In this document: in pieces, positions 33,695 to 43,807 of the stretch
Layout of the letters: every line of letters starts with the position of its first letter
How positions within the stretch are numbered: the first letter of the stretch is position 1
Assembly: GCA_964551735.1 (NCBI GenBank)
Contig: CAZKEF010000013.1
Location: 62,001 to 126,000, forward strand
DNA length: 64,000 bases
Direction of reading: 5' to 3'
From: DAOUAT01 sp964551735
GTDB taxonomy: Bacteria > Chloroflexota > Anaerolineae > CG2-30-64-16
Notes under the pieces: generated by a model
What the model was told of the DNA's origin: nothing
Database searches by the model: none
What the model saw: the letters and a program-made list of their open reading frames with translations, nothing else
Translations under genes and position numbers: made by a program

Positions 33695-36600
33695 ATGTCG
33701 TACACGCCAACTGATGAATGGGGCGCCAGGCCGACCCCGCGACCGCAACCGAACGCCGGTCAACCGGGCGCGCCATCGCCTGTATCGCCGACCTGGACAC
33801 AACCGCAACCGCCGGTTCAGCCAGAACCGTCAAATCCACGACCGGCAAGTCCGGCGCCGGCAGGCCGCCAACCGGCCAGCGCGCCAGTTCAACCGCCGGC
33901 CGGATACCGGACGCCCTCCGCGGCGCAACCGACTACGGCAACCCGCGGCAAAGCATCCGCTCAGCCATCAGCAAGCCGCCAGGCAGCTCCGGCGCCGCGC
34001 CGACCCGCGAATGCCCGCCCTGGCACGAGCGGGCGCGCCGCGCCGCGCCAGCCAGCGGGCTGCGGGGGTGTTTTGCTGGCGCTGTTGATCATCGTTGCGT
34101 TGGGCGTGCTGCTCCTGGGCATGGCCCTGGTCGGCTACGCCAGCATCGCGCGCGACCTGCCGCAACCGGAGGAGCTGCAATCCCGGGTCAGCCAGTTTGC
34201 CTCGACGCTGATCTACGACCGGGAGGGAAACATCCTCAACGAGGTGGGGGACCCCAACTATGGCCGGCGCACGGTTGTGCCGCTGGATCGCATTTCGCCG
34301 TACCTGATCGATGCCACCATCGCCACCGAAGACCCGAATTTCTACCAACACGCGGGCGTTGACCCGGTGGGCCTGGCTCGCGCGGTGTACTATGCGATCC
34401 GTGAGCGCAGCCTAAGCGGCCCTGGTGGCAGCACCATCACCCAACAACTGGTCAAGCTGACCTTCCTGTCGCCCGAAAGGACCATCTCACGCAAAGTCAA
34501 AGAGGCGATCCTGGCAGCTGAAATCACGCGACGTTATCCCAAAGATACTATCTTGCAGATCTATCTGAACGAGCTCAACTACGGCAACCTGGCCTATGGG
34601 ATCGAAGCAGCGGCCGAAACCTATTTCGGCGTGCCCGCGTCGGAGTTAACGTTGGCGCAAGCAGCATTGTTGGCAGGGCTGCCCCAGGCGCCAGCCTACT
34701 ACGACCCCTACACCAATCTTTGGGAGGCCGATGGCAGCCCGGGCGCGGTGAAGCGCCGCCAGGCAGCGGTGTTGCGCCTGATGGTGGAAAACGACAAGAT
34801 CTCAAAGGAACAGGCCGACGCGGCCTGGATCGAACCCATCATGCTCCAGCCGTTGAGACAGGTCTACGACTCACGGCATCCGCACTTTGTCCAACTGGTG
34901 CGCACTCAGGTGGAAGCGACAGTCGGCCCGGAGCTGGCCTCCAAGGGTGGGCTGCGCATTCACACTACCCTCGATCCACAATTGCAGGCTGCGGCCGAGA
35001 ATGAAGTGGGCAAACAAGTGGCCAAGCTGGCCGACCAGGGGGCGCGCAACGGCGCTGTGGTCGCTATCCGGCCTGGGACGGGCGAGATCTTGGCCCTGGT
35101 AGGCAGCGCCGATTTCGGAAACGTTGAGATCAGCGGCCAGATCAATATGGCAATATCCCCGCGACAGCCCGGCTCGGCCCTGAAGCCGTTTGTTTACCTC
35201 GCCACGTTTGAGATGCCATCATCCATCAGCACCGCGGCCCAGGATGTGGCCCAGGCGCAGGAGCAAGCGCTGGCCGCGGCCAACACGGCCGCACGCGATC
35301 CCAACATCACGGCGGCCGAGACGGCCATCAGCGCCATCGAGCCGCCGGGCTACTGGACGCCGGCTACGGCCATCCTGGACATCAAGACCGAGTTCCCCGA
35401 TGGCGCCAACCCGCCCTACGTGCCGACCAACTACGACAACAAAGAACACGACCTGGTGAGCGTGCGCGCGGCCTTGGCCAACTCGTACAATATCCCGGCC
35501 GTCAAGGCACTGCAGCACACCGGGTTGGATCGGTTAAAGGACGTCGCGCAACGCGCCGGCATCACCACCCTTACACGGCCTGACTATGGCCTGTCGTTGG
35601 CCCTGGGCGGCGGCGAGGTGACCTTGCTGGAACTGACTGGCGCCTATGCCACCCTGGCCAATGGCGGCCTGCGCGTCCCGGTGAGCCCCATCGCCTGCGT
35701 GTTCGACGCGCAAGGCACGCTCATCTGGCGCGGCACGGCAGTGGACGCGGTCCGAACCTGCGCGGCCGCGAGCGGCGCCCAAGCGCCAATCACGCCCGCC
35801 CCGGCACAGCAGACGTTCAACCCACAACACACCTATCTGATCACCTCGATCCTCTCGGACCCGGAGGCACGCGCGCCCATGTTCGGCAACGTGCGGAACA
35901 TCATGTCTCTGGCCGATCGGCCAGCCGCGGTGAAGACGGGCACCACCAACGAGTATCGCGATGCCTGGACCATGGGCTACACGCCCGACCTGGCCGTGGG
36001 GGTGTGGGTGGGCAACGCCGATTATTCGGCTATGCAGCGGCTGGCCGGTTCGGTTGGGGCAGCGCCCATCTGGCATGGGGTGATGACGGCGGGGGTGCAA
36101 GATACTTCACCGCAGGCGTTCACACCGCCGCCAGGCATTCAGCGCATCGTCGTCTGCACCGATTCCGGCGCCCTGCCCAGCGAGGCCTGCCCCAACCAGC
36201 GGGAGGAAGTTTTCGCCGAGGGCCAGGGGCCGTTGCCTAGCGGCTATGACTTGTGGCAGCGCGTGCGGATCGACCGGGTTACGGGCCTGTTGGCCACCGA
36301 ATTCACACCGTTGGACCGCATCGAGACGGTTGACAAAATGATCTTCCCGCCTCAACACTACGAGTGGGCCAAGGCGAAGGGCTATCCCGTACTGGGGCCA
36401 CAGCGGCCGCCGCTGGCGTTCGAGCCGGAGTTGGCGCTCTATTCGCCCGAAGATGGCAGCGAAGTGACAGGCCAGGTGCGGATCTTCGGCCGGGTGCGCC
36501 TGCCTACGCCGGCCGTATGGCGGCTGGAGTATGGCGTGGGCCCCAGCCCGATCGGCTGGGGCATCCTCTCTGGCCCACAACCGCTGGATCCCGCGGACAC

Positions 36601-37273
36601 GATTGGCCGCGCAGTCGATGGTGAATTGGGCCTCTGGGACGTGCTGGCGACCGTGGCGATGCACGGCGTAAACGATTTCTCGCTGCGCCTGGCTGCCTAC
36701 TATGACACTAACAGCCTGGAATACCCTATCGCGGTCTCCAACAACGTCTACGTGTTTGTAGCGCAGCCAACGCCAACGCCGACCGAGACGCCAACACCGA
36801 CTGAGACGCCGACCGAAACACCGACTCCGACCGAGACGCCAACCTTGACGCCCACGGTCGAGATCATCCCTACCCTAGAGGTGACGCCGACGCCCACTGA
36901 CTCCGGCGCGTCCACACTCACCCCAACGCCTACCCCGACCGTCACCCCTGAGCCGCTGGGGGTGGTGCGCGCAGCCATTTTGCGGCCTGTCCAAGACGAA
37001 CAAGTATCGGGCCGGGTAGTGATTTTCGGTGTGGCAGATGGGCCCGGCTTTGCCAGCTACGTGGTGGCCTATGCGGCTGGCGTCGAGCCCCAGGAGGCTG
37101 ACTGGCTGCCCATCGGAGCAGTTGTCAACCAGCCGGTGTCGGGCGGCGAACTGGCGCTTTGGGACGCCGGCCAGCTCCCGCCAGGTGTGTATAGCTTGCA
37201 GTTGCGCGTATTCGACCTGGCCGGCAACACACGCACCTCACAGGTGGGAGTTCAAGTCGTGGCCAATCCATAG
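33695..37273 (+). CDS. Class A penicillin-binding protein with C-terminal repeats
   Basis: 1192 aa, larger than usual. A Pro/Gln/Ala-rich cytoplasmic N-terminus (1-120) leads to a membrane helix at 124-148. The GT51 glycosyltransferase domain has Glu212 in ATEDPNFYQHAGVD and GGSTITQQLVK. The transpeptidase domain has SALK (SxxK), SYN and KTGT. After it comes a module starting ALYSPEDGSEVTGQVRIFGR, a Thr/Pro linker near 1030-1090, and a second similar module (ILRPVQDEQVSGRVVIFGV) to the end. The C-terminal modules may bind wall glycan. Makes and cross-links peptidoglycan. GAGGA is a little far upstream (12 bases). Confidence 0.93.
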   Translation: MSYTPTDEWGARPTPRPQPNAGQPGAPSPVSPTWTQPQPPVQPEPSNPRPASPAPAGRQPASAPVQPPAGYRTPSAAQPTTATRGKASAQPSASRQAAPAPRRPANARPGTSGRAAPRQPAGCGGVLLALLIIVALGVLLLGMALVGYASIARDLPQPEELQSRVSQFASTLIYDREGNILNEVGDPNYGRRTVVPLDRISPYLIDATIATEDPNFYQHAGVDPVGLARAVYYAIRERSLSGPGGSTITQQLVKLTFLSPERTISRKVKEAILAAEITRRYPKDTILQIYLNELNYGNLAYGIEAAAETYFGVPASELTLAQAALLAGLPQAPAYYDPYTNLWEADGSPGAVKRRQAAVLRLMVENDKISKEQADAAWIEPIMLQPLRQVYDSRHPHFVQLVRTQVEATVGPELASKGGLRIHTTLDPQLQAAAENEVGKQVAKLADQGARNGAVVAIRPGTGEILALVGSADFGNVEISGQINMAISPRQPGSALKPFVYLATFEMPSSISTAAQDVAQAQEQALAAANTAARDPNITAAETAISAIEPPGYWTPATAILDIKTEFPDGANPPYVPTNYDNKEHDLVSVRAALANSYNIPAVKALQHTGLDRLKDVAQRAGITTLTRPDYGLSLALGGGEVTLLELTGAYATLANGGLRVPVSPIACVFDAQGTLIWRGTAVDAVRTCAAASGAQAPITPAPAQQTFNPQHTYLITSILSDPEARAPMFGNVRNIMSLADRPAAVKTGTTNEYRDAWTMGYTPDLAVGVWVGNADYSAMQRLAGSVGAAPIWHGVMTAGVQDTSPQAFTPPPGIQRIVVCTDSGALPSEACPNQREEVFAEGQGPLPSGYDLWQRVRIDRVTGLLATEFTPLDRIETVDKMIFPPQHYEWAKAKGYPVLGPQRPPLAFEPELALYSPEDGSEVTGQVRIFGRVRLPTPAVWRLEYGVGPSPIGWGILSGPQPLDPADTIGRAVDGELGLWDVLATVAMHGVNDFSLRLAAYYDTNSLEYPIAVSNNVYVFVAQPTPTPTETPTPTETPTETPTPTETPTLTPTVEIIPTLEVTPTPTDSGASTLTPTPTPTVTPEPLGVVRAAILRPVQDEQVSGRVVIFGVADGPGFASYVVAYAAGVEPQEADWLPIGAVVNQPVSGGELALWDAGQLPPGVYSLQLRVFDLAGNTRTSQVGVQVVANP

Positions 37274-37302
37274 TTGCTCGGATGTAGCGCCGTGAGACGC
37301 GC

Positions 37303-37351
37303 CGGGCGGGCAGTTTGATGGACACAAGCGACTCATCAAACTACCCGCCCG
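37303..37351. terminator. Bidirectional terminator between convergent genes
   Basis: CGGGCGGGCAGTTTGATG pairs with CATCAAACTACCCGCCCG with one mismatch around a 13-base loop, then TTGACTTTG. It lies between the PBP gene and the M23 gene, which converge here. Confidence 0.65.
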
Positions 37352-37374
37352 TTGACTTTGTGGGTCCATCTGAT

Positions 37375-38493
37375 TCAGCGCAGGAAACTCTGTGGGTTCA
37401 GCTTCACGCCGTTCTTATGGATCTCGAAGTGCAGGTGCGGCCCGGTGGAGCGGCCAGTGTTGCCCATCGTGCCGATAACCGCGCCCTGCCCCACCACGTT
37501 GCCTACAGCCACGTAGATCTGGTCCAGGTGGGCATAGAGGGTTTGGAACCCGTTGCCATGATTGATGACGATATACTTGCCATAACCCTGGTTGCTCCAG
37601 CCGGCGACCACTACGTAACCTGAATCGGCCGCTTTCACCGGTGTGCCGATGGCGCGCGCGATATCAATCGCCGGATGCAGCCGCTTGTAACCCTGAGTGA
37701 CGTAGCCAGAGGTCGGCCAGACGAAGCGACCGCTGCCTACCTTGGCGCCTGCCGGTACCGGCCCGGAATACACCTGGGCCCGCTGCAGCGGCAGTTCCTT
37801 CTTGCCGCCCGGCACGATCACGGCCTGACCCGTGGTCAGGGTTGGGCTGGTAGGATCAAGCTTATTCCACGCGTAACTGATGATCGCTTGCGGTTGAACC
37901 TTATAGGTTTTGGCGAGCTTATCCACCGTATCGCCTTTGACAACAGTGTGATAGATGCCATCCACCGGCAGGACACTGAGCTGCTGGCCGACGCGCAGCA
38001 GATCAGGGTTGGTCTCCAGCGCCTTGTTGGCGAACACCAGCGTCTCTGCGCTCAATTTATACTTCTGTGAGATCCCGTACAACGTATCGCCCGCCACCAC
38101 GGTATGAGTGATGATGTCCAACCGAGGGCGTTCAGGAATAAGGGTGAAAGGTACAGCCGCACGCACCAGCCCGATATCTTCAGTCTCATTCGGTGGGATA
38201 GCGTCTGTATCTTCGGCATAAGCCAAAGCCAGCGCTTCCTGGGCCAAGGCCGCGTCGGAGATCTCAGGCGCTGCAGATGTGATGTCCCATTGCGGAAGTT
38301 GCACCCGACTGAAAGCCAGCACCACCACAGCTACCAACAGGATAGCCAGGTGCGAACCCATGCGCACCACTGAAGTTGTGCCCTCGGGCCCGCGCTGGCT
38401 CGAGAGGGCGAGGATGGATTGCCACAGATGATAGCCCGGCCCCCATTCTTCAGCTGGGGATGGCTGCTCGAATTGAGTTAGTTCACCGCGCAT
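37375..38493 (-). CDS. LysM / M23 peptidase, membrane-anchored
   Basis: 372 aa. A cytoplasmic N-terminus (about 45 residues) precedes a membrane helix (LAILLVAVVVLAFS). Two LysM units follow (HTVVAGDTLYGISQKYK, HTVVKGDTVDKLAKTYK), then an M23 domain with LHPAIDIA and HLHFEI as zinc ligands. Likely a peptidoglycan hydrolase held at the outer face of the membrane. Same architecture as 4660-5700 but anchored differently and without the FLPLV motif. Convergent with the class A PBP, which could place the two wall enzymes under related control. Confidence 0.88.
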   Translation of the reverse strand: MRGELTQFEQPSPAEEWGPGYHLWQSILALSSQRGPEGTTSVVRMGSHLAILLVAVVVLAFSRVQLPQWDITSAAPEISDAALAQEALALAYAEDTDAIPPNETEDIGLVRAAVPFTLIPERPRLDIITHTVVAGDTLYGISQKYKLSAETLVFANKALETNPDLLRVGQQLSVLPVDGIYHTVVKGDTVDKLAKTYKVQPQAIISYAWNKLDPTSPTLTTGQAVIVPGGKKELPLQRAQVYSGPVPAGAKVGSGRFVWPTSGYVTQGYKRLHPAIDIARAIGTPVKAADSGYVVVAGWSNQGYGKYIVINHGNGFQTLYAHLDQIYVAVGNVVGQGAVIGTMGNTGRSTGPHLHFEIHKNGVKLNPQSFLR

Positions 38494-38583
38494 GTACGCG
38501 CGCCTCTTTTTGTGTCAGCATGGTTCTGCCCCACCGGGCCGAACACATACCAGTATACCACAGGTGGCCCCAGGTGCAAGCAC

Positions 38584-39840
38584 TCAAACGTTCTGCGCAA
38601 GCGTCTCCAAGAAAACCTTGTTGTTGCGGGTGCGGCGCAGTCGTTCCAAAACTGGCTCCAACGGGTCATCCCCGCTTTGGCGGAGCATATCAATCATACG
38701 GCGTAGCGTCCATACCCGTTGCAGCGTATCAGCGCTCAGCAGCAATTCCTCGCGGCGGGTGCCGGAGCGGACGATATCGAAAGCCGGGAAGATGCGGCGC
38801 TCGGCCAGGCGGCGGTCCAGGTGGAGCTCCATGTTGCCGGTGCCTTTGAACTCCTCATAAATCACGTCATCCATACGGCTGCCGGTGTCCACCAGGCAGG
38901 TGGAGATAATGGTCAGGCTGCCGCCTTCCTCGATCTTACGCGCAGCCCCAAAGAAGTGCTTGGGCGGGTAAAGCGCGGCCGGGTCAATACCACCGGACAA
39001 CGTTCGCCCTGAGGCCGGCACCGTCAGGTTGTAGGCGCGCGTCAGCCGGGTAATGGAGTCGAGCAGGATCGCGACATCACGGCCGGCTTCTACCAGGCGC
39101 TTGGCGCGTTCGAGGCCCATCTCGGCCACGCGCACATGTGCCGACACCGGCTCATCGAAGGTTGAGCTGAGAACCTCCGCCTCCACAGCGCGATCCATAT
39201 CGGTGACTTCTTCAGGCCGCTCACCGATGAGCAATACCATCAACACAACTTCCGGGAAGTTCTCCGAAATACCGTTGGCGATCTGCTTGAGGACTGTGGT
39301 CTTGCCGGCCTTGGGCGGCGAGACGATCAGCCCGCGCTGGCCGCGGCCGATGGGAGCCACCATATCTATCAAACGGGTAGTCAAGATCGCGGGCTGTGTT
39401 TCCAGGGCGAGTTGTTGATTGGGGAAGATCGGGGTCAGTTCCTCAAATTTGGGACGGCGCTTCGCCACCTCAGGATCAAGGCCATTGACAGCTTCCACTT
39501 TAAGCAGCCCGTAATACTTCTCCGACTCCTTTGGCGGGCGCACCTGACCCACGACGAAATCCCCTGTGCGCAACCCAAACCGGCGGATCTGGCTCTGCGA
39601 GATGTAGACATCTTCTGGGCCTGGGGTCATGTGTTTGTTGGCGCGCAAGAAACCGATGCCATCCTGGATGACCTCTAGCGTACCGCCTCCAAAAATCAGG
39701 CCCTGCGCCTCGGTCTCCGCGCGCAAGAGCCGCATGATGAGATCATTTTTCTTGAGCCGGGTGTACCCAGTGACACCCATAGACCGCGCGATGTCCTGAA
39801 GCTCAGTTAATGTTCTTGTTTCGAGTTCTGCAATATTCAT
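38584..39840 (-). CDS. rho: Transcription termination factor Rho
   Basis: 418 aa from ATG 39840; in-frame upstream codons are not conserved. Rho N-terminal domain (about 1-45), cold-shock-like RNA-binding domain (GIGFLRANKHMTPGPEDVYIS), then the ATPase with Walker A PPKAGKTT, Walker B VAILLDSITRL, and the Q/R-loop region (GRTLSGGIDPAALYPPK). Hexameric RNA-dependent helicase that releases RNA polymerase. Own promoter far upstream (40247-40275) with about 400 bases of leader. Gene order glpX-rho is not an operon, since the promoter lies after glpX. Confidence 0.96.
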   Translation of the reverse strand: MNIAELETRTLTELQDIARSMGVTGYTRLKKNDLIMRLLRAETEAQGLIFGGGTLEVIQDGIGFLRANKHMTPGPEDVYISQSQIRRFGLRTGDFVVGQVRPPKESEKYYGLLKVEAVNGLDPEVAKRRPKFEELTPIFPNQQLALETQPAILTTRLIDMVAPIGRGQRGLIVSPPKAGKTTVLKQIANGISENFPEVVLMVLLIGERPEEVTDMDRAVEAEVLSSTFDEPVSAHVRVAEMGLERAKRLVEAGRDVAILLDSITRLTRAYNLTVPASGRTLSGGIDPAALYPPKHFFGAARKIEEGGSLTIISTCLVDTGSRMDDVIYEEFKGTGNMELHLDRRLAERRIFPAFDIVRSGTRREELLLSADTLQRVWTLRRMIDMLRQSGDDPLEPVLERLRRTRNNKVFLETLAQNV

Positions 39841-40294
39841 GTTCTTGGTCTCCACTGCCGAGGGAAAAAACGCGGCAAACCAAACCATTGTCGGCCCCCG
39901 CCGAACGACGCCCAAGCAGCGAGCGCGTTCACCGCAACGAAAGGCCTACCATTCTTGGCACCGCCTCATCTTGGCTGATCTGGTGAGAGTGATGTGAAAA
40001 CTTACCTAAGCAGATTCCTAAACGGAAATCGGTCGGCCTTGTCACTCTGGACATGCCAACCGGTTGGGACTGTCATGTTGCGAGATAAGCGCAAAACGGG
40101 GATAAGTCCCGATGTGTGCGAACCCGATGCACCCCACCGGCCCTGCGGCCAGCGTTCATCTGGCGAAAAGTAAACAAATGCGCTTGCCGTGCCAGCAAAG
40201 AGCTAGAAGTGAGAACAGCAGGTTCTTCAAAGTTAGGACGAGCTAAAGTATAGCATATGCGCTCAGGGGCGTCAAATGTCACACTGCCCTGGAT
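39841..40294. other. Long leader of rho
   Basis: 454 bp without a credible gene. Transcribed as leader if the promoter at 40247-40275 is right. No obvious riboswitch fold by eye. Rho genes in other bacteria are autoregulated through leaders, which is a reasonable model here. Confidence 0.55.
40247..40275 (-). promoter_or_regulatory. Promoter of rho
   Basis: Minus strand TTGACG, 17 bp, TATACT with upstream TGC (extended -10). The closest to consensus in this window. Confidence 0.7.
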
Positions 40295-41284
40295 TCAGTC
40301 GAACTTGATCTGGCTGAAGCGCATCAATTTGTCCCAGCGATGTTGGGCGATCACGGTCCGGATCGTGCCGGACTTGGAGCGCATGACGATGCTGGCTGTG
40401 CGCGCGCCGTTGCCAAAGTAACGCACGCCGTCCAGGAGTTCGCCGTTGGTGATGCCAGTCGCCGCGAAGAAGACATTTTCACTGTTCACCAGGTCTTTGA
40501 CCGTGAGCACTGCCTTCAGATCCAGCCCGTTTTCAACAGCCCATTGCCGCTCGGCGTCGTCGCGCGGCCATAGCTTGCACTGGATCTGACCCCCCAGGCA
40601 CTTCAGCGCCGCAGCCGTGATGACGGCTTCCGGCGAGCCGCCAACACCAAACAGCGCATCAATACCGGTGCCTTCGGTGCTGGCGCTGATCGCTGCCGAC
40701 ACATCCCCGTCGCTGATCAGCCGGATGCGCGCGCCCATCTCCCGCACCTGCTTGATGAGCTCAGCGTGGCGTGGCCGATCCAGGATCATCACCGTCAGGT
40801 CATCCACATCGCGATGCTTGGCGCGGGCGATCGCCTTGAGATTGACTGCCACCGGTGCTTCGATGTCGATCACGTCTGCCGCCTCAGGGCCAACCGCGAT
40901 CTTGTCCATGTACACCAGCTTGCCGGGCGCATACATCGTGCCGTGCTCCGCCAGCGCAACCACGCTCAACGCGCCGGAACGCCCTGTGGCCGTCAGCGTC
41001 GTGCCATCAATGGGATCCACAGCGATATCAACCCGCGGCGGGTTGCCCGTACCCAGATGTTCGCCGTTGTAAAGCATGGGCGCGTCATCTTTTTCCCCCT
41101 CGCCGATGACGATCACGCCGTCCATTTCGATAGTGCCCAAGACAACGCGCATAGCGTCAACCGCGGCCTGGTCGGCCGCGATCTTGTCGCCGCGCCCCAT
41201 GTAGCGGCCGGCCGCCAGGGCGGCTGCTTCAGTCACGCGCACCAGATCCATCGCTAGGTTGCGATCAGGTTGTTCGGTAACCAT
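40295..41284 (-). CDS. glpX: Fructose-1,6-bisphosphatase class II
   Basis: 329 aa. Removes the 1-phosphate of fructose-1,6-bisphosphate in gluconeogenesis, and perhaps sedoheptulose bisphosphate. The GlpX signature is visible: GDKIAADQAAVDAMR, VIGEGEKDDAPML (metal-binding Glu/Asp), VDPIDGTT and GIGGSPEAV-like GVGGSPEAV. AAAGGAG precedes the ATG. 30 bp downstream of the MFS gene on the same strand. Confidence 0.95.
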   Translation of the reverse strand: MVTEQPDRNLAMDLVRVTEAAALAAGRYMGRGDKIAADQAAVDAMRVVLGTIEMDGVIVIGEGEKDDAPMLYNGEHLGTGNPPRVDIAVDPIDGTTLTATGRSGALSVVALAEHGTMYAPGKLVYMDKIAVGPEAADVIDIEAPVAVNLKAIARAKHRDVDDLTVMILDRPRHAELIKQVREMGARIRLISDGDVSAAISASTEGTGIDALFGVGGSPEAVITAAALKCLGGQIQCKLWPRDDAERQWAVENGLDLKAVLTVKDLVNSENVFFAATGITNGELLDGVRYFGNGARTASIVMRSKSGTIRTVIAQHRWDKLMRFSQIKFD

Positions 41285-41314
41285 CGGAATCTCCTTTGAT
41301 TCGTGGAAACGCGC

Positions 41315-42850
41315 TCAACGCGCCACTGTCGTGCGGGCATCCACCTCGCGAGCCACGCGCATCCCTTCCTCTTCGTTCACACGGCTGAGCACCAGGCCCC
41401 CAACCACGAAGAACACGATCAACGAGAAGATGCTCAGGCGGCTGGAACCCGCAAGCTGGCCGACCACGGCGAAGACCAACGGCCCTAATAGCCCTGCGAA
41501 TTTCGAGCTCATGTCGTAGAACCCAAAAAACTCGGCCGTTTGTGCCTTGGGCACCATGTTGCCGAACAGCGAGCGGCTGAGCGCCTGGCTCCCCCCTTGC
41601 ACCAGACCTACCATCACTGCCAGCAGCCAAAATTCGACCGCTGTCCTCATGAAAAACCCCCAGACCGAGACCATCCCGTAGACCACCAGCGCCAGCAGAA
41701 TAGCATTCTTGGTGTTAATACGCTGTGCCAATCCTACAAAGACCTTCTGGCCGACGAACCGTGCGAAGAGATAGGCCAGGATCTGGTTCGCCAGCACGAT
41801 GCCAACTGCGATTGGGCCGCTGGTGACGTCAAACCGGGGCGCCAGGACGCCGATCGGCGGCAGGGTTACAGCGTTGTAAAGCACATAGCTCAGGAAAAAA
41901 GGTTGTTTGGGATCGTCCCTGCGGGGGAGCCGACCGAAGATCAGTGAGAAGGGGATGCCCACGAACTGCGTCAGCAACAGCGCACCGATCAGGTCAATCT
42001 GGCCGATGCCGATCTCCGCGCCGTAAATGGTGGCCATCTTGATGATGGTGCCGATGCCGTCGTTATAGATCCAGAACGCTATGATAAAAATCATCAATTG
42101 GCGGTAGAGGCGCAACTCCTTGAAGGTGCGGATCAGGCGCTCAAAGCCGCCCTTGAGGGGATTCTGCACCTGTTCAGATTGCAGCCGTGCGCGTGGCGGT
42201 TCGGGCACGTGGCGGAGGAGCGGGATAGAGAAGACCGCCCACCAGAGGCCGACGCTCATCAGGCTGAGACGAGTAGCCATCTCGACACCGTCAATGCCGA
42301 AACGGGCTCCGAGGGCGGTGATACCCAACGCATCCGGCATTTGAATCATCAAGATATTGATGGCCAACAGCAGGCCGCCGCCCAGGTAACCCATGGCATA
42401 CCCGCGCGCCGACACCATGTCAATCTCATCGGGTTTGGAGATGTGTGGCAGCAGCGAATCGTAGAAAATGATGGAGCCAGAGAAGCCGATCTCGCCGACG
42501 ATGTAGAGCGCGGCCGCCAGCAGCCAATCGCCGGTGCCGATGAACACCATCAATGCAGCGGCGAGGATGCCCGGCGCGGCGAAGGCGGCCAGAAACCGTT
42601 TTTTGGAGCCGCTGTAGTCAGCGATTGCCCCCAGAACCGGGGCGGCGAGCGCCACCAACAGCATGCCGATGGTCTGGGTGATCCCCCAGGTGCTGCTGGC
42701 CTGCACCGGCGTGAGGGAGCCCTTGGCGGCCACACTGCTGAAATAGACGGGGAGCACAGCAGCCATCGCCGTAGTGGCAAACGCAGAATTGGCCCAATCG
42801 TACATGACCCAGGCGTTGACGGTGCGACGTGAGACGTTTGGGGATGCCAT
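41315..42850 (-). CDS. MFS transporter, UMF1/Atg22-like
   Basis: 511 aa from ATG 42850 (AAAGGAG six bases before it). Twelve or more hydrophobic segments. The N-terminus VMYDWANSAFATTAMAAVLPVYF matches the UMF1 family related to yeast Atg22 (amino acid efflux). The substrate is unknown. RLPRRDD lies in the central loop, as in the family. Adjacent to glpX but functionally unconnected. Confidence 0.85.
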   Translation of the reverse strand: MASPNVSRRTVNAWVMYDWANSAFATTAMAAVLPVYFSSVAAKGSLTPVQASSTWGITQTIGMLLVALAAPVLGAIADYSGSKKRFLAAFAAPGILAAALMVFIGTGDWLLAAALYIVGEIGFSGSIIFYDSLLPHISKPDEIDMVSARGYAMGYLGGGLLLAINILMIQMPDALGITALGARFGIDGVEMATRLSLMSVGLWWAVFSIPLLRHVPEPPRARLQSEQVQNPLKGGFERLIRTFKELRLYRQLMIFIIAFWIYNDGIGTIIKMATIYGAEIGIGQIDLIGALLLTQFVGIPFSLIFGRLPRRDDPKQPFFLSYVLYNAVTLPPIGVLAPRFDVTSGPIAVGIVLANQILAYLFARFVGQKVFVGLAQRINTKNAILLALVVYGMVSVWGFFMRTAVEFWLLAVMVGLVQGGSQALSRSLFGNMVPKAQTAEFFGFYDMSSKFAGLLGPLVFAVVGQLAGSSRLSIFSLIVFFVVGGLVLSRVNEEEGMRVAREVDARTTVAR

Positions 42851-42946
42851 GGCTGGCTCCTTTGGGTAGGTGTGGGTGATGACTGTGGCCGATACAACCA
42901 TGCAGATGGTACTACAGACCGGTCAATCGCGCAAACGGCAATCGGC

Positions 42947-43756
42947 CTATCCGGCCCCGGCAACCAAGCCGGCGAAGTAAACAGCTACTGGAAGGGCGAA
43001 CAACAGGCTGTCCAACCGGTCCAGAACACCCCCGTGGCCTGGGATCAGATCACTGCTGTCTTTGATGTGGGCCATACGCTTGAAGAGGGACACTGAGAAA
43101 TCACCGAACGGCGCTGCGATTGCGACCAGCGCGGCCAGGACCAAGCCCTGCCACCAGGGTATGGCCACCAACCAGGGGGCCAACAGCGGGCCGCTGATCA
43201 GCGCAGTGACCGTACCGCCGATCAACCCTTCCCAGGTTTTTTTGGGGCTGATGCGCGGCCATAGCTTATGGCGGCCCCAGGCACAACCAACGAAGTAGGC
43301 CGCGGTGTCATCGAGCCAGGTCAGTGCCAGCACCAGGGTGACCCAGGCGAGCCCATTGTCGCGCAGGCGCAAGGTGACGAAGTGGCTCAACAGGAAGCCC
43401 AGGTACAAGGCACTGGCGACGGTCATGGCCCAATCGGTGGTCGGGTGTTCGCTCCTGGTGTACAGCGCCCAGACCAGCGAGAAGATCAACAGCCCGGCCA
43501 ATAATGGGCGTAGCAGGTCAAAGGTGATCAGGCCCCGGCCGCGCAGATAGGCCTCCAGGATGGCGCCGATGATGAAGAGGCTGCCAACAAGGCGGTCGGT
43601 AGAGAACTGGCCACGTTGCAGGATGCGACCCATCTCTCGCCAGCCGAGGAGACCGACCAGAAGCATAACAGCAGCCCAGGCGATATCGCCCAGGTAGAGG
43701 AACAGGATGACACAGGGTATCAGGATGACAGCGCTGAGAGCGCGTTGACGCAACAC
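42947..43756 (-). CDS. cdsA: Phosphatidate cytidylyltransferase
   Basis: 269 aa, GTG start with GGAG six bases before. Polytopic membrane enzyme making CDP-diacylglycerol from phosphatidate and CTP, the precursor of acidic phospholipids. The signature is near the C-terminus: SLFKRMAHIKDSSDLIPGHG then GVLDRLDS. Fifty-one bases after uppS, the common order in bacteria. Confidence 0.95.
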   Translation of the reverse strand: MLRQRALSAVILIPCVILFLYLGDIAWAAVMLLVGLLGWREMGRILQRGQFSTDRLVGSLFIIGAILEAYLRGRGLITFDLLRPLLAGLLIFSLVWALYTRSEHPTTDWAMTVASALYLGFLLSHFVTLRLRDNGLAWVTLVLALTWLDDTAAYFVGCAWGRHKLWPRISPKKTWEGLIGGTVTALISGPLLAPWLVAIPWWQGLVLAALVAIAAPFGDFSVSLFKRMAHIKDSSDLIPGHGGVLDRLDSLLFALPVAVYFAGLVAGAG

Positions 43757-43807
43757 GGCGTTCTCCGTTGCGCGTTGATAGAGGCTGCTTTCGTGGCGTT
43801 AGCAGTG

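Noticed and set aside
39841..40294. Short protein gene in the rho leader
   Set aside because: The only minus-strand frame of some length starts with TTG, lacks a ribosome binding site and overlaps the promoter.
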